A stretch of 30,249 nt of DNA from Lactifluus volemus. Its lineage: Eukaryota; Basidiomycota; Agaricomycetes; Russulales; Russulaceae. The stretch covers positions 1 to 30,249 of the forward strand of contig WTXI01000400.1 of NCBI GenBank assembly GCA_022376515.1, in the 5' to 3' direction. The number at the start of each line of letters is the position of its first letter. Within the stretch, counting starts at the first letter, position 1. The position numbers and the translations under genes are program-made. The notes below the pieces were generated by a model. It saw nothing but the letters and a program-made list of their open reading frames with translations, ran no database searches and had not been told where the DNA came from. Positions 8,898 to 19,163 of this stretch are shown here, one piece after another.

Positions 8898-10989
8898 ATG
8901 AGCATCCGTCCTACCGTTCCCCTCACCGATCCTCGTCGTAAAGAGTGCCAATTCGTCGAAAAACATGGCCGCAAACACCACAAGCACCCACCGGGAAAGG
9001 CACCATACCCAATCTCTTATGACAGAGACGTCCTTGACAGGTACGTAACTGATCCCAAGCTCAATCCATTCTCAGGGTAACTATCTGAGCCCTTCCCTGC
9101 CAGTGATGCCATAGACCATTACTTGTGGAGAAGCCTTTTCGACGGCCGACCGACCATGATAGCCACTTCAAATGATCCACCACGGCGTGTTTTGGATCTC
9201 GGTTGCGGTGTACGTCATTCCTTGTCTTGTTTTCTTCAAGTCATCCTGAACCTTCGCGTAGGTCGGTATGTGGACCATCGATGCCGCGCGCAAGTGGCCA
9301 GATGCCACATTTGTTGGCTTTGATCTTGTAAACGTACAATTCCCTCTCAATCATCTCGAATCGCACGTTGCTCGTAGAATAACTTGGGAACATGGAAATT
9401 GGTCAGTAGGGTTTCCGTAATCGCATTATTCTGTTTCACCGCAAGTACGTTAGCCTATCAAACAAATTACCCTTTGAGGATGACACTTTCGATCTTGTCA
9501 ATATCACGCACATTTCCAAAGGCGTACCGGAGCATAAGGCAAGTCGCTTCAACCTTTCGTCTGCCCATACTCATGTATTCCTCACAGTGGACCTCCCTCT
9601 TTGAAGTACTCTGCTTGATTCATATAAATTTGCACGTGCTAACGAGGGTACCAGGAAGTACGCAGGGTAATGCAGCCTGACGGATTTGTCCAAGTCCTAG
9701 AAGAAGGTTCGAATACTGCTATATGTGTTCGATACTTCTGACCTCTGCCCTCCATAAACAGATATCATATTTCCTGTACTTCCGCGATGGTTCACCGAGC
9801 CGCTCAGAGCAAGCAGCCCGTCCAGTAATGCTGCTAACACTCGCCCAGGTTCCAATGACTCGTCTACTCTTGTGTTGCCCTCTCCGCCTGCAACGCCACT
9901 TGGCAAATCTCTTCACGAACACGTCCTTCTAGAGTACTTGTTTAAGTCGGTGTTCGAAAGCAGGTTTATAAATTTGAAGCCGACTGGTTTGTTCTAGTCT
10001 TCAAGGTTGTGAGAAATGACTAACTGTTTGCTGGCGGCAGTTGTTGTTCTGGGATATTTCACACCCTTCTTTTCACGATGCCTCAGTGCACCATCTCTCA
10101 ATTTATCCGTTCCATTTCTAGCACCGCTTCCTCCACTCTCCGAGTCCGCGAGGCCAACCACGCAGTACTTTGGCAACTTTGATCCAGTATCCAGTATACC
10201 CGACGTCCCGTCGTATCCTGATACCCGTCCATCATCTCTTACGAGAACAAGTCGCTCCTCATCATCCGTCTCCCTTTCTTCTCTAGATGATTCCAACTCG
10301 CCCTCATCGTCCACCATCGATGACACCAGATCACGGCCACCAGGTGTAGCCCGTATCGCTAGTCACGAAGCATCCAAAAGCAATGGACGCCGAACACATA
10401 CTCCGCAGTCTTCGGTCACACGTGTGGTCTCTTGGATCACGTCCAGCGAAACGACCACTCTTGACAATGCACTGCCCGCTGAATCGATTATCCCTGTAGA
10501 TAAGTTGAGCAAGTTGGGGGAGCGCACACGCGCTATGAATCTTTATCACTCCTTCATGGTTGTACTTGGATGTCGCGAAGCCATGTGGGAGGAATTAACC
10601 ATGCTCCAACGGTCACGGAGACATGCCTTGGTTGAGTTGGGCTGGGAGAGTAGAGCGTTACAGGACAAGGAAGCGCGTCTGATATTCGACGAACTTTTCG
10701 AACGGTTCGAATCGTGAGTAGTCATTCCTTCTTCTATTGCATCATTCACACAATAAGGTACAGGGATATGCGTGCGCGAATATCTATCTGGTACTCAATG
10801 ACCGAGCTTGGGTTCTCTCTCCCCAAGCGTGACCCTTTGCACAAGGCCGAATTATTAGAGGAAGAGCGAATACGCAAGGCAATCCTGGACGCGCGCGCTC
10901 GCGCTCGAGAGGAAGATTTTGACGTTCCGTGTCGTGTGATGAGAGGTTTTACTGGGTTCAAAGAAGCTGATGGTGACAGCTGTAGCTGA
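8898..10989 (+). CDS. SAM-dependent methyltransferase, nine exons
   Basis: Exons 8898-9040, 9104-9209, 9262-9401, 9454-9538, 9588-9605, 9655-9706, 9762-9986, 10041-10713 and 10758-10989 join in phase to 557 residues. Class I methyltransferase motifs are clear: motif I VLDLGCGVGMW at about 77-87, the acidic end of strand 2 in FVGFDLV (Asp about 104), motif II LPFEDDTFDLVNI, and the post-motif HKWTSLFEEVRRVMQPDGFV. This resembles the large fungal LaeA/UMTA-like or ubiE-like family; the substrate is not predictable. A Ser/Pro-rich insert separates the catalytic half from a C-terminal region with FMVVLGCREAMWEEL and a charged helix. Intron 9539-9587 uses a GC donor (GCAAGT), and exon 9588-9605 is a microexon of 18 nt (WTSLFE) that restores the expected family sequence. 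The alternative donor three bases before 9405 was rejected because it spoils the alignment HGNxLxxxLPF. A soluble cytosolic or nuclear protein is inferred; there is no signal peptide. Confidence 0.85.
9539..9587 (+). other. GC-AG intron of the methyltransferase gene
   Basis: The donor reads AAG|GCAAGT and the acceptor CTCACAG|TGG. No GT donor nearby gives the conserved VPEHKWTSLFE junction, and all flanking codons stay in phase. GCAAGT is the usual strong form of GC donors. Confidence 0.75.
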
Positions 10990-11132
10990 GCGGTACTGTA
11001 TATCTAGTGCCTAATTCGGAAAGAGTTGCCTAGTTTGTAGTTAACCTTTTTTTTTCGCCTTTTCACCCGTTTGCCTTGGCGGCATACAATCCGACCTGAC
11101 GGAGCTTTACTTGTCCTCCTTGGTCCTTGGCC

Positions 11133-14100
11133 ATGGCTCCGAGCCCAATGACGTCTCAATGGCCACACGACCCTCAACCCTCCCAGAAAATGGCTAAAGC
11201 GCGGAGACATCGTAGACCAAAGCCAAAAGACCAACAAGTTCCGGTAGGGGAGAAGGGACATGCCCAGGCAAGCACATCCGTCAGTGCAGTACAACCTCAA
11301 TCATGGCCATGGATTGCCATCACGGAATTACCTACGAATAAACATCCTGCACTTTTTACCAAGGACGGGAGGTGCGTCCTTACGACGCTATCTTCTTTCC
11401 GGTTCCCGTGACCGTTTGTACCATCTAGTTATTTTTTCTCCATCGTCGGCGCCAGCGTGAAGATATACTCGACAAATACTGGGCTCGTTGTATCAACACT
11501 ATCTGCGAGACGAGATACTGGAACCTACTCGGATGCTATAACGTCCGCCATCTTGAATCCGCACAACGCGTACCAGCTTATTACAGGCGCCCTCGATGGC
11601 CATATCAGAGTATGGGACATCTTGGATGGAGTTTTGCTGCACACCATCGACGTGGGATATCCAATACGTCACATAGCTGCTCATGAGCAGTGGAAGGATT
11701 TCTTGTTTGTTGCAGTGACAAGATCGGGAAAGAAGAATGGAAAGGCAAAGGGTATTCTCTTTTCGTCGTTCGGCCTTCTGATCCACCTAACGCTGATTTT
11801 TGTGATCCCAGAGAGCGATGATAACGGCGTCGTTCTACGCGTATCATTAAAACCGTCGTCTGCCACTCTTGAGCTCCCTATTCAAGCGCCATCAGAGAGT
11901 ATGCTCGTGGGCAAGACGCGCACTACGCGCGGCCTTGCCATCTCCGCTGGCGGCTCCTGGCTCATCGCTATCGGCGGTCACAAGGCGTATGTAGCCTCGA
12001 CGGCCAACCTCAAAGCCGGTTTCATCAAGTATGTATCTCCGGAGGCACTCACATGCCTCGCCTGCCACCCCACGGAGGAATATTTCGCGACGGGAGACGA
12101 GAAGGGAAACATACGACTGTGGTATTGTCTACATGAGAATGCTGCGACCCCAAAAGCAGGCTTGGAGAAACGCGCGCCGACGACGACTCTTCACTGGCAT
12201 GCGCACTCTGTCTCGGCACTCGAGTTTACTCCCAACGGAGCTTACCTGCTGAGCGGTGGAGAAGAGGCTGTCCTCGTGATCTGGCAAATTCATTCGGGAA
12301 AACGGGAGTTCGTCCCTCGGGTGGGTGGGCCGATACACAGTGTGACGGTCTCACGGACACAGAGTGGGGAAGAGGAGTATCTGCTGTGTCTGGCGGATGC
12401 GAGTTTTGTCTTCATCAGCGCGGCAATGTTGAAAATTTCGCGCTCTTATTCTGGCATTAAATTAGGCGAGTGGTTCTTGGGAATATTCTGAACAACGTTG
12501 TTGATCACTCTTCGTCTGTCAGATCCTGCAATATCACATAGTAGACCATCGACATCCGCAACAACACCACTGGCCGTACACTCACTCTCATCTACGCTCA
12601 TTCTCCCGTCTTCCCATCCATCCTCATTACAAATGTATTCACCTTCATCATCAAAACTGTTTTCGGAACTAGAGGTATCCCCCTCTAACCGCGTCTCGCG
12701 GAGGGATGAAAAGATGCTCGAGCCTTCGCGCGTCGAGCGAGCCATCGTCTCTCCTTCAGGGGAGTGGTTGGCCACCATCGACTCACGTGAAGGCGATGAG
12801 TCGTTCCGCGGAGAGGTGTTCCTAAAGGTGTGGCAATGGGAGAGGCTGTCGGGACTGTGGACCCTCAACACGCGCATAGACCGACCACATGGCTCGGCCA
12901 AAGTGACGTCGATCGTGTTTTCTCCCCATGAGTCATTCGGACACCCTCTCCTCGTGACTTCCGGAGAGGATGGAAATGTGAAATGCTGGAGAACGCGGTC
13001 TGTAGTGGACAAAAAGGCAGGCACTTCAGAGGGTGAGTCTCATCGTCTACCGAATAACAAAAACCAAATCGACGAATTTTTTGTACAGTGTTCTGGGTAG
13101 CCCGTTCGAGCTTGAGTTTTAAGCGGGAGATTCCCTGGTCAGTCTCCTGGTCTCCTGACGGCTCTCTCTTGGCCGCCGCATTTAGTGTTTACGTGGCCAT
13201 TTACGACCCACCTTCGAATGCCCTCATCCGAGCTTTCACCACATCGGAACTTCGCGGCCCAGTACGTTCGGTACATTTTCTGGGACGTGAGGGTCGGTTT
13301 CTTGCCGTTGCGGGGCGCACTGACGTGGTGCTGTGGGACCTAGTGACGCAAAGAGGTAAGCTTCCCTCTTTGACACCAGCTCAAAGACGCTGACCCGTGT
13401 AGTTCAATGGCATCACCCGATCGCTCACCCGATCACTGCCGTCGTCTCTCATCCTAGAGATGAACACCTTGCAATCTTTTGCTCTAAAACTCTGAGTAGC
13501 ACCGTGTCGATCTTTAGTCCATCGTTAAGTAGCCCTCATAGGACGTACACACTCCCATTCACGCTGCGGAACATTATCTGGTACCCTCAGTCGCCTTCCA
13601 AAGCCAAGGAGACGTCATCGTTCCACCTGGTCGGAATCACGGATAATTGGGACGTTATTTTCTGTGGTGATGATGTTGTAGCGGAGCGCTCCGTCGCTCA
13701 TGGGCTCGTCACCAGCTCACAGGAGCCGCAGAGAAGGACACTCTTTCAAGACATCTTTGGTGACTCTGCTCTTTCCATGGTGCATATCGACTCAGTAATC
13801 CAGAAGAAGGCTGCAATCGCTCCAAAGGCTGAGGATATCATTACGAATATACTCGATGGGCCAGCATATTTGATTCCGCCTCTAGAAACGCTTTATGAGA
13901 CCCTTATGAGCCAATTCCTCACCCCTTGCCCACTGGATGACGTGACCGCTCATGAGTCTGGAGAGACAAGGGAAGAAGAGGACGTCATCATGGACGTCGA
14001 CGCGCCACGCGACAGCTCGTTTGCTGGCGGCGCACGAACGGAACGCGTGGTCGATGCCCAAGAAATGGATGCCCTGATTGGGCTTTTCCGACATCACTGT

Positions 14101-14408
14101 GTGAAAGGTACGCGGCATCTGGGTGAGTTGACGCACTCGCTTATCTGAAACCAGCACCAGCACCCGCCACTCGTACGCAACCATCACCATCAAACGGCCA
14201 TGCACCCGACGTACACGGAAACGTACATAAACCTACGAATGGGCACTCCCATACCCCAAAAATCAAAGTCAACAACGCAGCACCGCACCCGAATATCGAC
14301 ATTCCTATTCCTACTGGCCGTTCTTCTCCGGACGACACATCTCGGACAGTCCCGTCCTCATCACCGGCCACCGCCGGCAAAAAACGCAAGATGGCGACCG
14401 CGTCATAG
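11133..14408 (+). CDS. NAN1: Nan1/Utp17 (WDR75 family) U3 snoRNP WD40 protein
   Basis: Nan1/Utp17 belongs to the t-UTP subcomplex of the small-subunit processome, acting in the nucleolus in rDNA transcription and 18S pre-rRNA processing. Exons 11133-11371, 11429-11751, 11812-12465, 12523-13032, 13089-13355, 13403-14107 and 14155-14408 join in phase to 983 residues, close to the yeast protein of roughly 900. A basic N-terminal tail (KMAKARRHRRPKPK) leads into WELPTNK-like and SVKIYSTNTG strands. WD-type repeats follow: GHIRVWDILDG, GNIRLWYCLHE, LLSGGEEAVLVIWQIHSGKR, SGEDGNVKCWR and TDVVLWDLVTQR. The second propeller covers the middle exons. The C-terminus holds an acidic stretch (EEEDVIMDVDA) and ends with a basic GKKRKMATAS, a probable nuclear/nucleolar signal. 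Intron 12466-12522 uses a GC donor (GCGAGT). The gene starts 143 bp after the methyltransferase stop, on the same strand. Confidence 0.88.
12466..12522 (+). other. GC-AG intron of NAN1
   Basis: The donor is TTAG|GCGAGT and the acceptor CTGTCAG|ATC. Splicing joins SGIKL to DPAISHSRPS in frame and removes an in-frame TGA at 12489. No nearby GT donor does the same, so a GC donor one base away from GTGAGT is the best reading. Confidence 0.7.
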
Positions 14409-14656
14409 TCAAGTGGCGTTGGTCACTATCCGACCTCCATCATGTTGTGTACTCGCAATCTTCATCAATTTAGTTATTTTCTGCACACAGCTTTCCCTCA
14501 TGCACACATCCACGCTCCCTTCTTCATCATGAGTCACCGTCGCACATTGTGTTATATCTTTGTACTATGGCGAGGCCATGCATGCATCATCACATTGGAA
14601 TTAACAAATCGAATGTTGATTACACAAATCAATAAAATCTAAGATAAGCTACCAGA
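14409..14656. other. Convergent 3' intergenic region
   Basis: These 248 bp separate the stops of NAN1 (plus) and the homeodomain gene at 14657 (minus). The sequence is AT-rich, with AATAAAAT near 14630 that can act as a polyadenylation signal for NAN1. No gene is seen. Confidence 0.5.
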
Positions 14657-16154
14657 TCATGTCCCGAGACCACGCGCGTCCCTTAATCCGAGCAGCAAAA
14701 TCGCTCCGCGCACAATATCCAAAGGATACTTGTCGTAGCACTCTAACGGGACTCGAGCCTCGGAGACGCGAAAAGTCGAGTGAGTACGATCCACTGTGTC
14801 ACCCCATTCGCTGTCAGTCTCCCCATCTTCAAAGTGGCTATCGTCGGGTTTCGTGCGTCTGCGCTTTGCGGACCGCGCGCAAGCCCATTCGAGCGTGGGG
14901 GTTCGTTGAAGCGAGTGCCTGGTACTCCCGTTATTACTAGTAGGCGCGTCGATCTTGGGGCTGACATCTGGAGAGGAGGACAAGGCGGGTTGAGCGGGGG
15001 AGGACGGAATGTGTTTCCAAAGATCCTCGGGGTGGACTGGCGCTGGCCAGTCGTGTCCCACCAATCGAGGCTTGCGCTGCAGTTCTGGAGACGAAGAAGA
15101 AGAACACGCCCACGGGGCAGCAGAAGTCGACAAGTCGATTTCGGGCGACGGTGAGACGTTTGGATCGTAAGCAACGGCGACGGAGAGCGGAACGCGCAGT
15201 GGGAAGGCGGCGAGTTGTCGTGGCTTTGGAGTTGATACGCAAGGACTAGTTGTAGTAGAAGTAGTGGTAGTAGTAGTGGCGGGCAACAGCTGAGATGACG
15301 CAGGTGGGTCTTGGTCAAGAAACGAGCATGGTTCTCCGGTGCAAAAATCGAGTTGCCCAGTAAAAGTGGAAGACACGGAGGAGAGTTTCTCTGTCACAGT
15401 AGCAACCAAGGGAGCCATTGTTGCCGATGCAGACGCGAGCATGTCGATACCAGTAGTAGCCTCAGCAGTAGTAGCTATAGTGGAGATACTAGTACTAGTA
15501 CCAGCACCTTCAGACTCGAGCTGCCTCCTATTAGAGCGGGCCACAGTCTGACGTTTGTTCTGAAACCAGATGGTAAGCGTCTTGAGATCCCTGCCACCCA
15601 CGAGAAACCTCGGCATCAGTATTTTTTTTACGGAGCGACACTTTTGAATATTTTTTTTTGGCTCACATGTCGAGATCCTTACATATGGCCTCTTTCTCCT
15701 TGCGCGAGGGATGCGTATTGTGCCGAAAGAACGCGTCGAGCGTTTCGAGTTTCTCGCTCGTCATACGGTGTCGCGAACGTGGAGGCTTTCCCAAAGCATT
15801 GGAACCGGCGGGACTAGTCTGAGCCTGGGTTTGGAACTGATGCTCTAGCTCAAGCTTCTGGTTCTCGAAAACAAACTTGGTGGGTGGTGTTGACAATATG
15901 GAGCAGTAGCCAAAGACAGGTGATGGATCCGAACCACCGAGCGATGTACCAGTGTCGACGTTTGTAGTGTCCACAGTAGCAGCAGTAGATACGACAGATC
16001 GAGGTTGCTTGGGCTGGGGAGTAGTAGCAGCACTGGCGTTGGGTTGTGATGGCGCGGGATTCGGAGGATCCGAAACGCGACTACCTCGAGCACTAGTAGT
16101 GGGTTTATTTGAAGGCAGACGGGTTGAACGAGTGGAGCGCGTAGGAGGACGCAT
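14657..16154 (-). CDS. Homeodomain protein A (WFQNKR type)
   Basis: Two exons, 16154-15667 and 15590-14657, give 473 residues. A 60-residue homeodomain occupies about 126-185: RSRHRMTSEKLETL at the N-terminal arm and helix 1, NTHPSRKEKEAI in helix 2, and a recognition helix LTIWFQNKRQTVARS that keeps W48, F49, N51 and R53. It is a typical homeodomain, not a three-residue-loop (TALE) one. The intron splits homeodomain codon 38 in phase 2. Outside the homeodomain are LWKHIPSSP (about residue 357), LEWACARSAKRRR and a C-terminal LDIVRGAILLLGLRDARG. All three recur in the neighbouring homeodomain gene, so the two are paralogues. The N-terminus and linker are Ser/Thr/Pro/Gln-rich and probably disordered. 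A nuclear transcription factor is inferred; its targets are unknown. The ATG at 16154 is the first in frame, preceded by a CAG that could be an acceptor, so an upstream exon is possible. Confidence 0.82.
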
Positions 16155-16504
16155 CCTGATACTAATGTTAGAATATACTGAGCTAGGTAACGCGTCGAGG
16201 GGGTTGTGAGGGAACGTAAAGGAGTACAGTAAGCTAAAAGGGCCACGGGCCTACGGCTGACTCCCTCCACAAACGGCTTACACAGCGTTAGCGCCCTAGT
16301 TTCGGCTTTTACTAATGACAACCATGTTCTACATCTAGCGACACTTTACACCTTGTCTGGATGATGAAGAGAGCAAAGAAGAATAAAAAAGAAATAAAAG
16401 TAAATGGTACGTGATTTCCGGCCTTCCGCGGTAAATTAAACTGAGTAATACAGTCCACGCAAATGGGTCTTAGAGAGGAGAAACCTATTTCGAGGGCAAT
16501 GCTT

Positions 16505-17458
16505 TTATCCTCGCAGGAATTGGAGGAGCACCATAGCGGCCTCAACATCCTCTGTAGACTTTCCGGATAGCCCTCTTGGCGGAGAATCCGATGCTGCTAT
16601 CTCTCCGCGAGAAGTGCGGTTGTCATGGCCCTGACTTGATGACGGAGTTGATACTTCTACATCGTGATTGTGATCCTCGTCAGATTCTGGCTCTTTTTCT
16701 GGTGCAGCGCGAGGGCTAGTCGATTGCGGTCGGACTACTCGGATTTCGTTGTCCCTCCTTTGGCGATGCTTGCTTCCCATCCTTGCGTTGGCACAAGCCC
16801 ACTCTAGTGATTTCCCTGACTTGACAGGACATGATACATTCAAGAATTGGAAGTTTGAGGAGGGTGGGGAGGAGGGTGCATCAGGGGGCGAAGATGGCAT
16901 ATGCGTCCAGAGAGCTTTCAGCTTTGATTGAGTTGGTGTTTTGGGCTCCACGACGTTTTCTGGTCTCCGGGGCGAGAGCACGGGGCGGGGTTTGTCGGTG
17001 AGCACAGGTCGTTGTACGCGTTCCAAGCGAGATGCGATTTGATCAAGAGAAATGGCCGGTTGTAGGTGCACGGTGTCAATCCGCTGACATGAATTCTCCT
17101 TTTTCTTTGCGCGGTCTCTTCTAGTCCACGCTTTGCGCTTATCGGACTGACGTCTGTTCTGAAACCACACGGTAATGAATTTAATATCCCTGTGCTGAGA
17201 TTCAACGAGTTGAGACGCAAGGAACAAGGAGGCTACGAACAAGCCAATTTCGCGTGCGAGAGTATGGCGTTGTTCCTTGGTGATGTAACGGGATGTGTCA
17301 AAGACGGTTTGCAGTCGTTGGAGTTGAGCGACAGAGGGCCTTTTTCTAGGATTGATTACTTGAGCGGGTGAATCTTCAAAGTCGTAAGACGAAACGGTCG
17401 GGGAAGGTGCAGGACTTGGAGAGACTGATGTATGTCGCGAGCCCGAGAAGGGATTCAT
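16505..17458 (-). CDS. Homeodomain protein B (WFQNRR type)
   Basis: Exons 17458-17241 and 17189-16505 give 300 residues. The homeodomain lies at about 36-95: NPRKRPSVAQLQRLQTVF, KEQRHTLAREIGL, then ITVWFQNRRQSDKRKAW with W48, F49, N51 and R53. The 51-nt intron (GTTCGT...CACAG) is a multiple of three and leaves an open frame if retained. Removing it is required for a 60-residue homeodomain, because retention inserts 17 residues between helices 2 and 3. It splits codon 38 in phase 2, exactly as in homeodomain gene A. After a basic patch (RRDRAKKK) come LWTHMPSSP, LEWACANAR and the C-terminal EDVEAAMVLLQFLRG, shared with gene A. An upstream in-frame TTG at 17479 and possible earlier exon leave the start slightly uncertain. 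The gene lies 350 bp upstream of gene A on the same strand and 185 bp from the divergent aldo-keto reductase ATG. A nuclear regulator is inferred. Confidence 0.82.
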   Translation of the reverse strand: MNPFSGSRHTSVSPSPAPSPTVSSYDFEDSPAQVINPRKRPSVAQLQRLQTVFDTSRYITKEQRHTLAREIGLFVASLFLASQLVESQHRDIKFITVWFQNRRQSDKRKAWTRRDRAKKKENSCQRIDTVHLQPAISLDQIASRLERVQRPVLTDKPRPVLSPRRPENVVEPKTPTQSKLKALWTHMPSSPPDAPSSPPSSNFQFLNVSCPVKSGKSLEWACANARMGSKHRQRRDNEIRVVRPQSTSPRAAPEKEPESDEDHNHDVEVSTPSSSQGHDNRTSRGEIAASDSPPRGLSGKSTEDVEAAMVLLQFLRG

Positions 17459-17643
17459 AGATGATGCTACTTGACTCAAAGCGAGTTAACAACGCGATGA
17501 TTTGCAACCAAATAAACAACCGCGTCATTTATCTGACCTACGCGTCGATCACGTGTGATTGAACTTACAAAGGCTGATGACTGATGCCCATTTCTTGGCT
17601 GGTTATTTATTCGACCAGATATGAGGAAGCCAGTTACAGAATT
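17459..17643. promoter_or_regulatory. Short divergent promoter, homeodomain B / aldo-keto reductase
   Basis: Only about 185 bp separate the two start codons, which point away from each other, so a shared promoter is expected. The stretch contains CGATCACGTGTGATTG near 17548, a palindromic E-box-like CACGTG core with partly symmetric flanks (ATCACGTGTGAT). This is a candidate bHLH site; binding is inference. Confidence 0.45.
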
Positions 17644-18999
17644 ATGGCAGTCAAGACAGCCAACCTTGGTGGTGCAGCTTCCCATATCGTCGTCGCGAAA
17701 GTTGGGGTATGCCACTTGTACAATCTTTTTCAAGTCATCTCATTTACACCGTTCGTAGCATGGGCTTATGAGGATGACCTGGTGCCCAACACCTGTCTCG
17801 GATGAGCAAGCCTTTGCATCAATCAAGGGAGGTATCGATGCTCTCCCTCCAGGTGTAAAGATGTTCCTCAATAGCGGTGGGTTCCACATGTCGATCCCCT
17901 TCGTTGCACTTCATGTATTTTCAGCCGAGTTCTACGGGCAAGGATTGACCACCGCGAATCTCGATCTACTCGCCCGTTTCTTCACAAAATACCCGGAGTA
18001 CGCTGAGCGTACTTTCCTCTCTGTCAAGGGCGGCGGTAAACCCGGCAAGCTCGTCTCTGACGGGAGCAGAGCAAACTTGCGCCGTAGCGTCGATGCTACC
18101 CTCAAAGCCCTCCGTGGAACGAAGAGGCTGGATCTGTTCCAGCCGGCGAGATGTGACCCGAACTACACTATGGAGCAGTACGCCAAAACGCTGAATGAGA
18201 TGGTCAAGGAAGGAAAATTCGACTACATTGGCCTGTCTGAAGTTGATGCGGAGACTGTACGCAGCGCCCACAAGGTGAGCAGCTTTCGGACGAATCCATA
18301 TGTGCGCATGAATGCGTATACTGCCATATAGTTTATGCCCGTCGCTGCGGTCGAGATTCAAGTAAGCCTGCAAGCGTACGAGTGGCGTATGAGAGATAGT
18401 AAGAATCACCTATGTCTCCTTCCTCTCGCAACAGGTTTTCATTATTATGGTCTAGCAATTGCTGCTTGTAAAGAACTTGGCATTGCTGTCATCGCATATT
18501 CGTACGCTGCTCTTATTTCCTTATTCTTCTCTACTCACACACACAATAGACCGCTTGGTCGTGGACAACTTGCCCCTCTTCCCAAGGCCAATCAGGCAGG
18601 CGATCCCAGACAGCCGTTTGCTCGTTCCAAGGAGGTGTGTGCTGGTGCACATCCATTCTCTAGTCTCTTTTCTGACACGACCGTTCTTCAAAGCACATCG
18701 GCGGTAATCTCATAGACTATCTGGAGATCATCGCGAATCGTAAGGGGATCACGGTCGCACAACTCAGCATCGCCTGGGTGGGCGCACTTGGCGATCTCGT
18801 CATCCCGATTCCTGGCTCCTCGTGAGTTTTGCTGTTGTCCCCCATTTTTCTTATTCAACGACCCTGTCGTCGTGCACGTTCACTCAGACATGTCAAACGA
18901 ACCTTGGAAAACCTGAAAGCTGGCGATGTTGAGCTGTCGGCCGAAGACCTAGCCGAGATCGCGCAGCTCTTGGACAACTATACAACGGACGGTTGGTAA
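17644..18999 (+). CDS. Aldo-keto reductase, pyridoxal-reductase type
   Basis: Eight exons, 17644-17706, 17759-17876, 17925-18274, 18332-18386, 18435-18501, 18550-18634, 18694-18821 and 18888-18999, join in phase to 325 residues, the normal length for a single-domain NADPH-dependent (beta/alpha)8 reductase. Recognisable segments are HGLMRMTW near the N-terminus, FLNSAEFYG (catalytic Tyr), FLSVKGGG (catalytic Lys), RLDLFQPARCD, FDYIGLSEV, the cofactor-region VEIQVSLQAYEW, IAYSPLGRG across a junction, and SIAWVGALGDLVIPIPGS. The resemblance is to fungal pyridoxine 4-dehydrogenase/pyridoxal reductase-like proteins, which reduce pyridoxal with NADPH; the actual substrate is unproven. Introns after 17876 and 18386 were chosen by phase and by continuity of conserved segments. 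Other GT sites nearby break the frame. An in-frame ATG at 17584 exists, but the stretch before 17644 does not look like the family N-terminus. Confidence 0.85.
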
Positions 19000-19163
19000 T
19001 ATATGGGTGATGTTACCGATCGGAAGTGCCTTTCGGGTTGAGCTCAAGAATGGGAACGCTGTACTGTAGTGTAGAAAACATTTATACATCTTGATAGACG
19101 CCCATGACTGAATGAAGCGCGTTCCTCCAGTTTTGAATCCGACGCGTGACACGTACATCCACA

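Noticed and set aside
4740..10989. Secondary-metabolite cluster around the methyltransferase
   Set aside because: No polyketide synthase, peptide synthetase, terpene cyclase, cytochrome P450 or transporter is adjacent. The neighbours are housekeeping genes.
14657..17458. Mating-type A (HD1/HD2) locus
   Set aside because: Mushroom mating homeodomain pairs are normally divergently transcribed, pair a TALE-type with a typical homeodomain, and sit near MIP and beta-flanking genes. Here both are typical homeodomains, co-oriented, and share C-terminal motifs, so they look like paralogous regulators.
17644..18999. Pseudogene reading of the first aldo-keto reductase
   Set aside because: The frame seems broken around 18360-18440 if the GTAAGC at 18362 is taken as a donor. 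Using GTATGA at 18387 with the CAACAG acceptor keeps the frame and the family sequence, so the gene appears intact.
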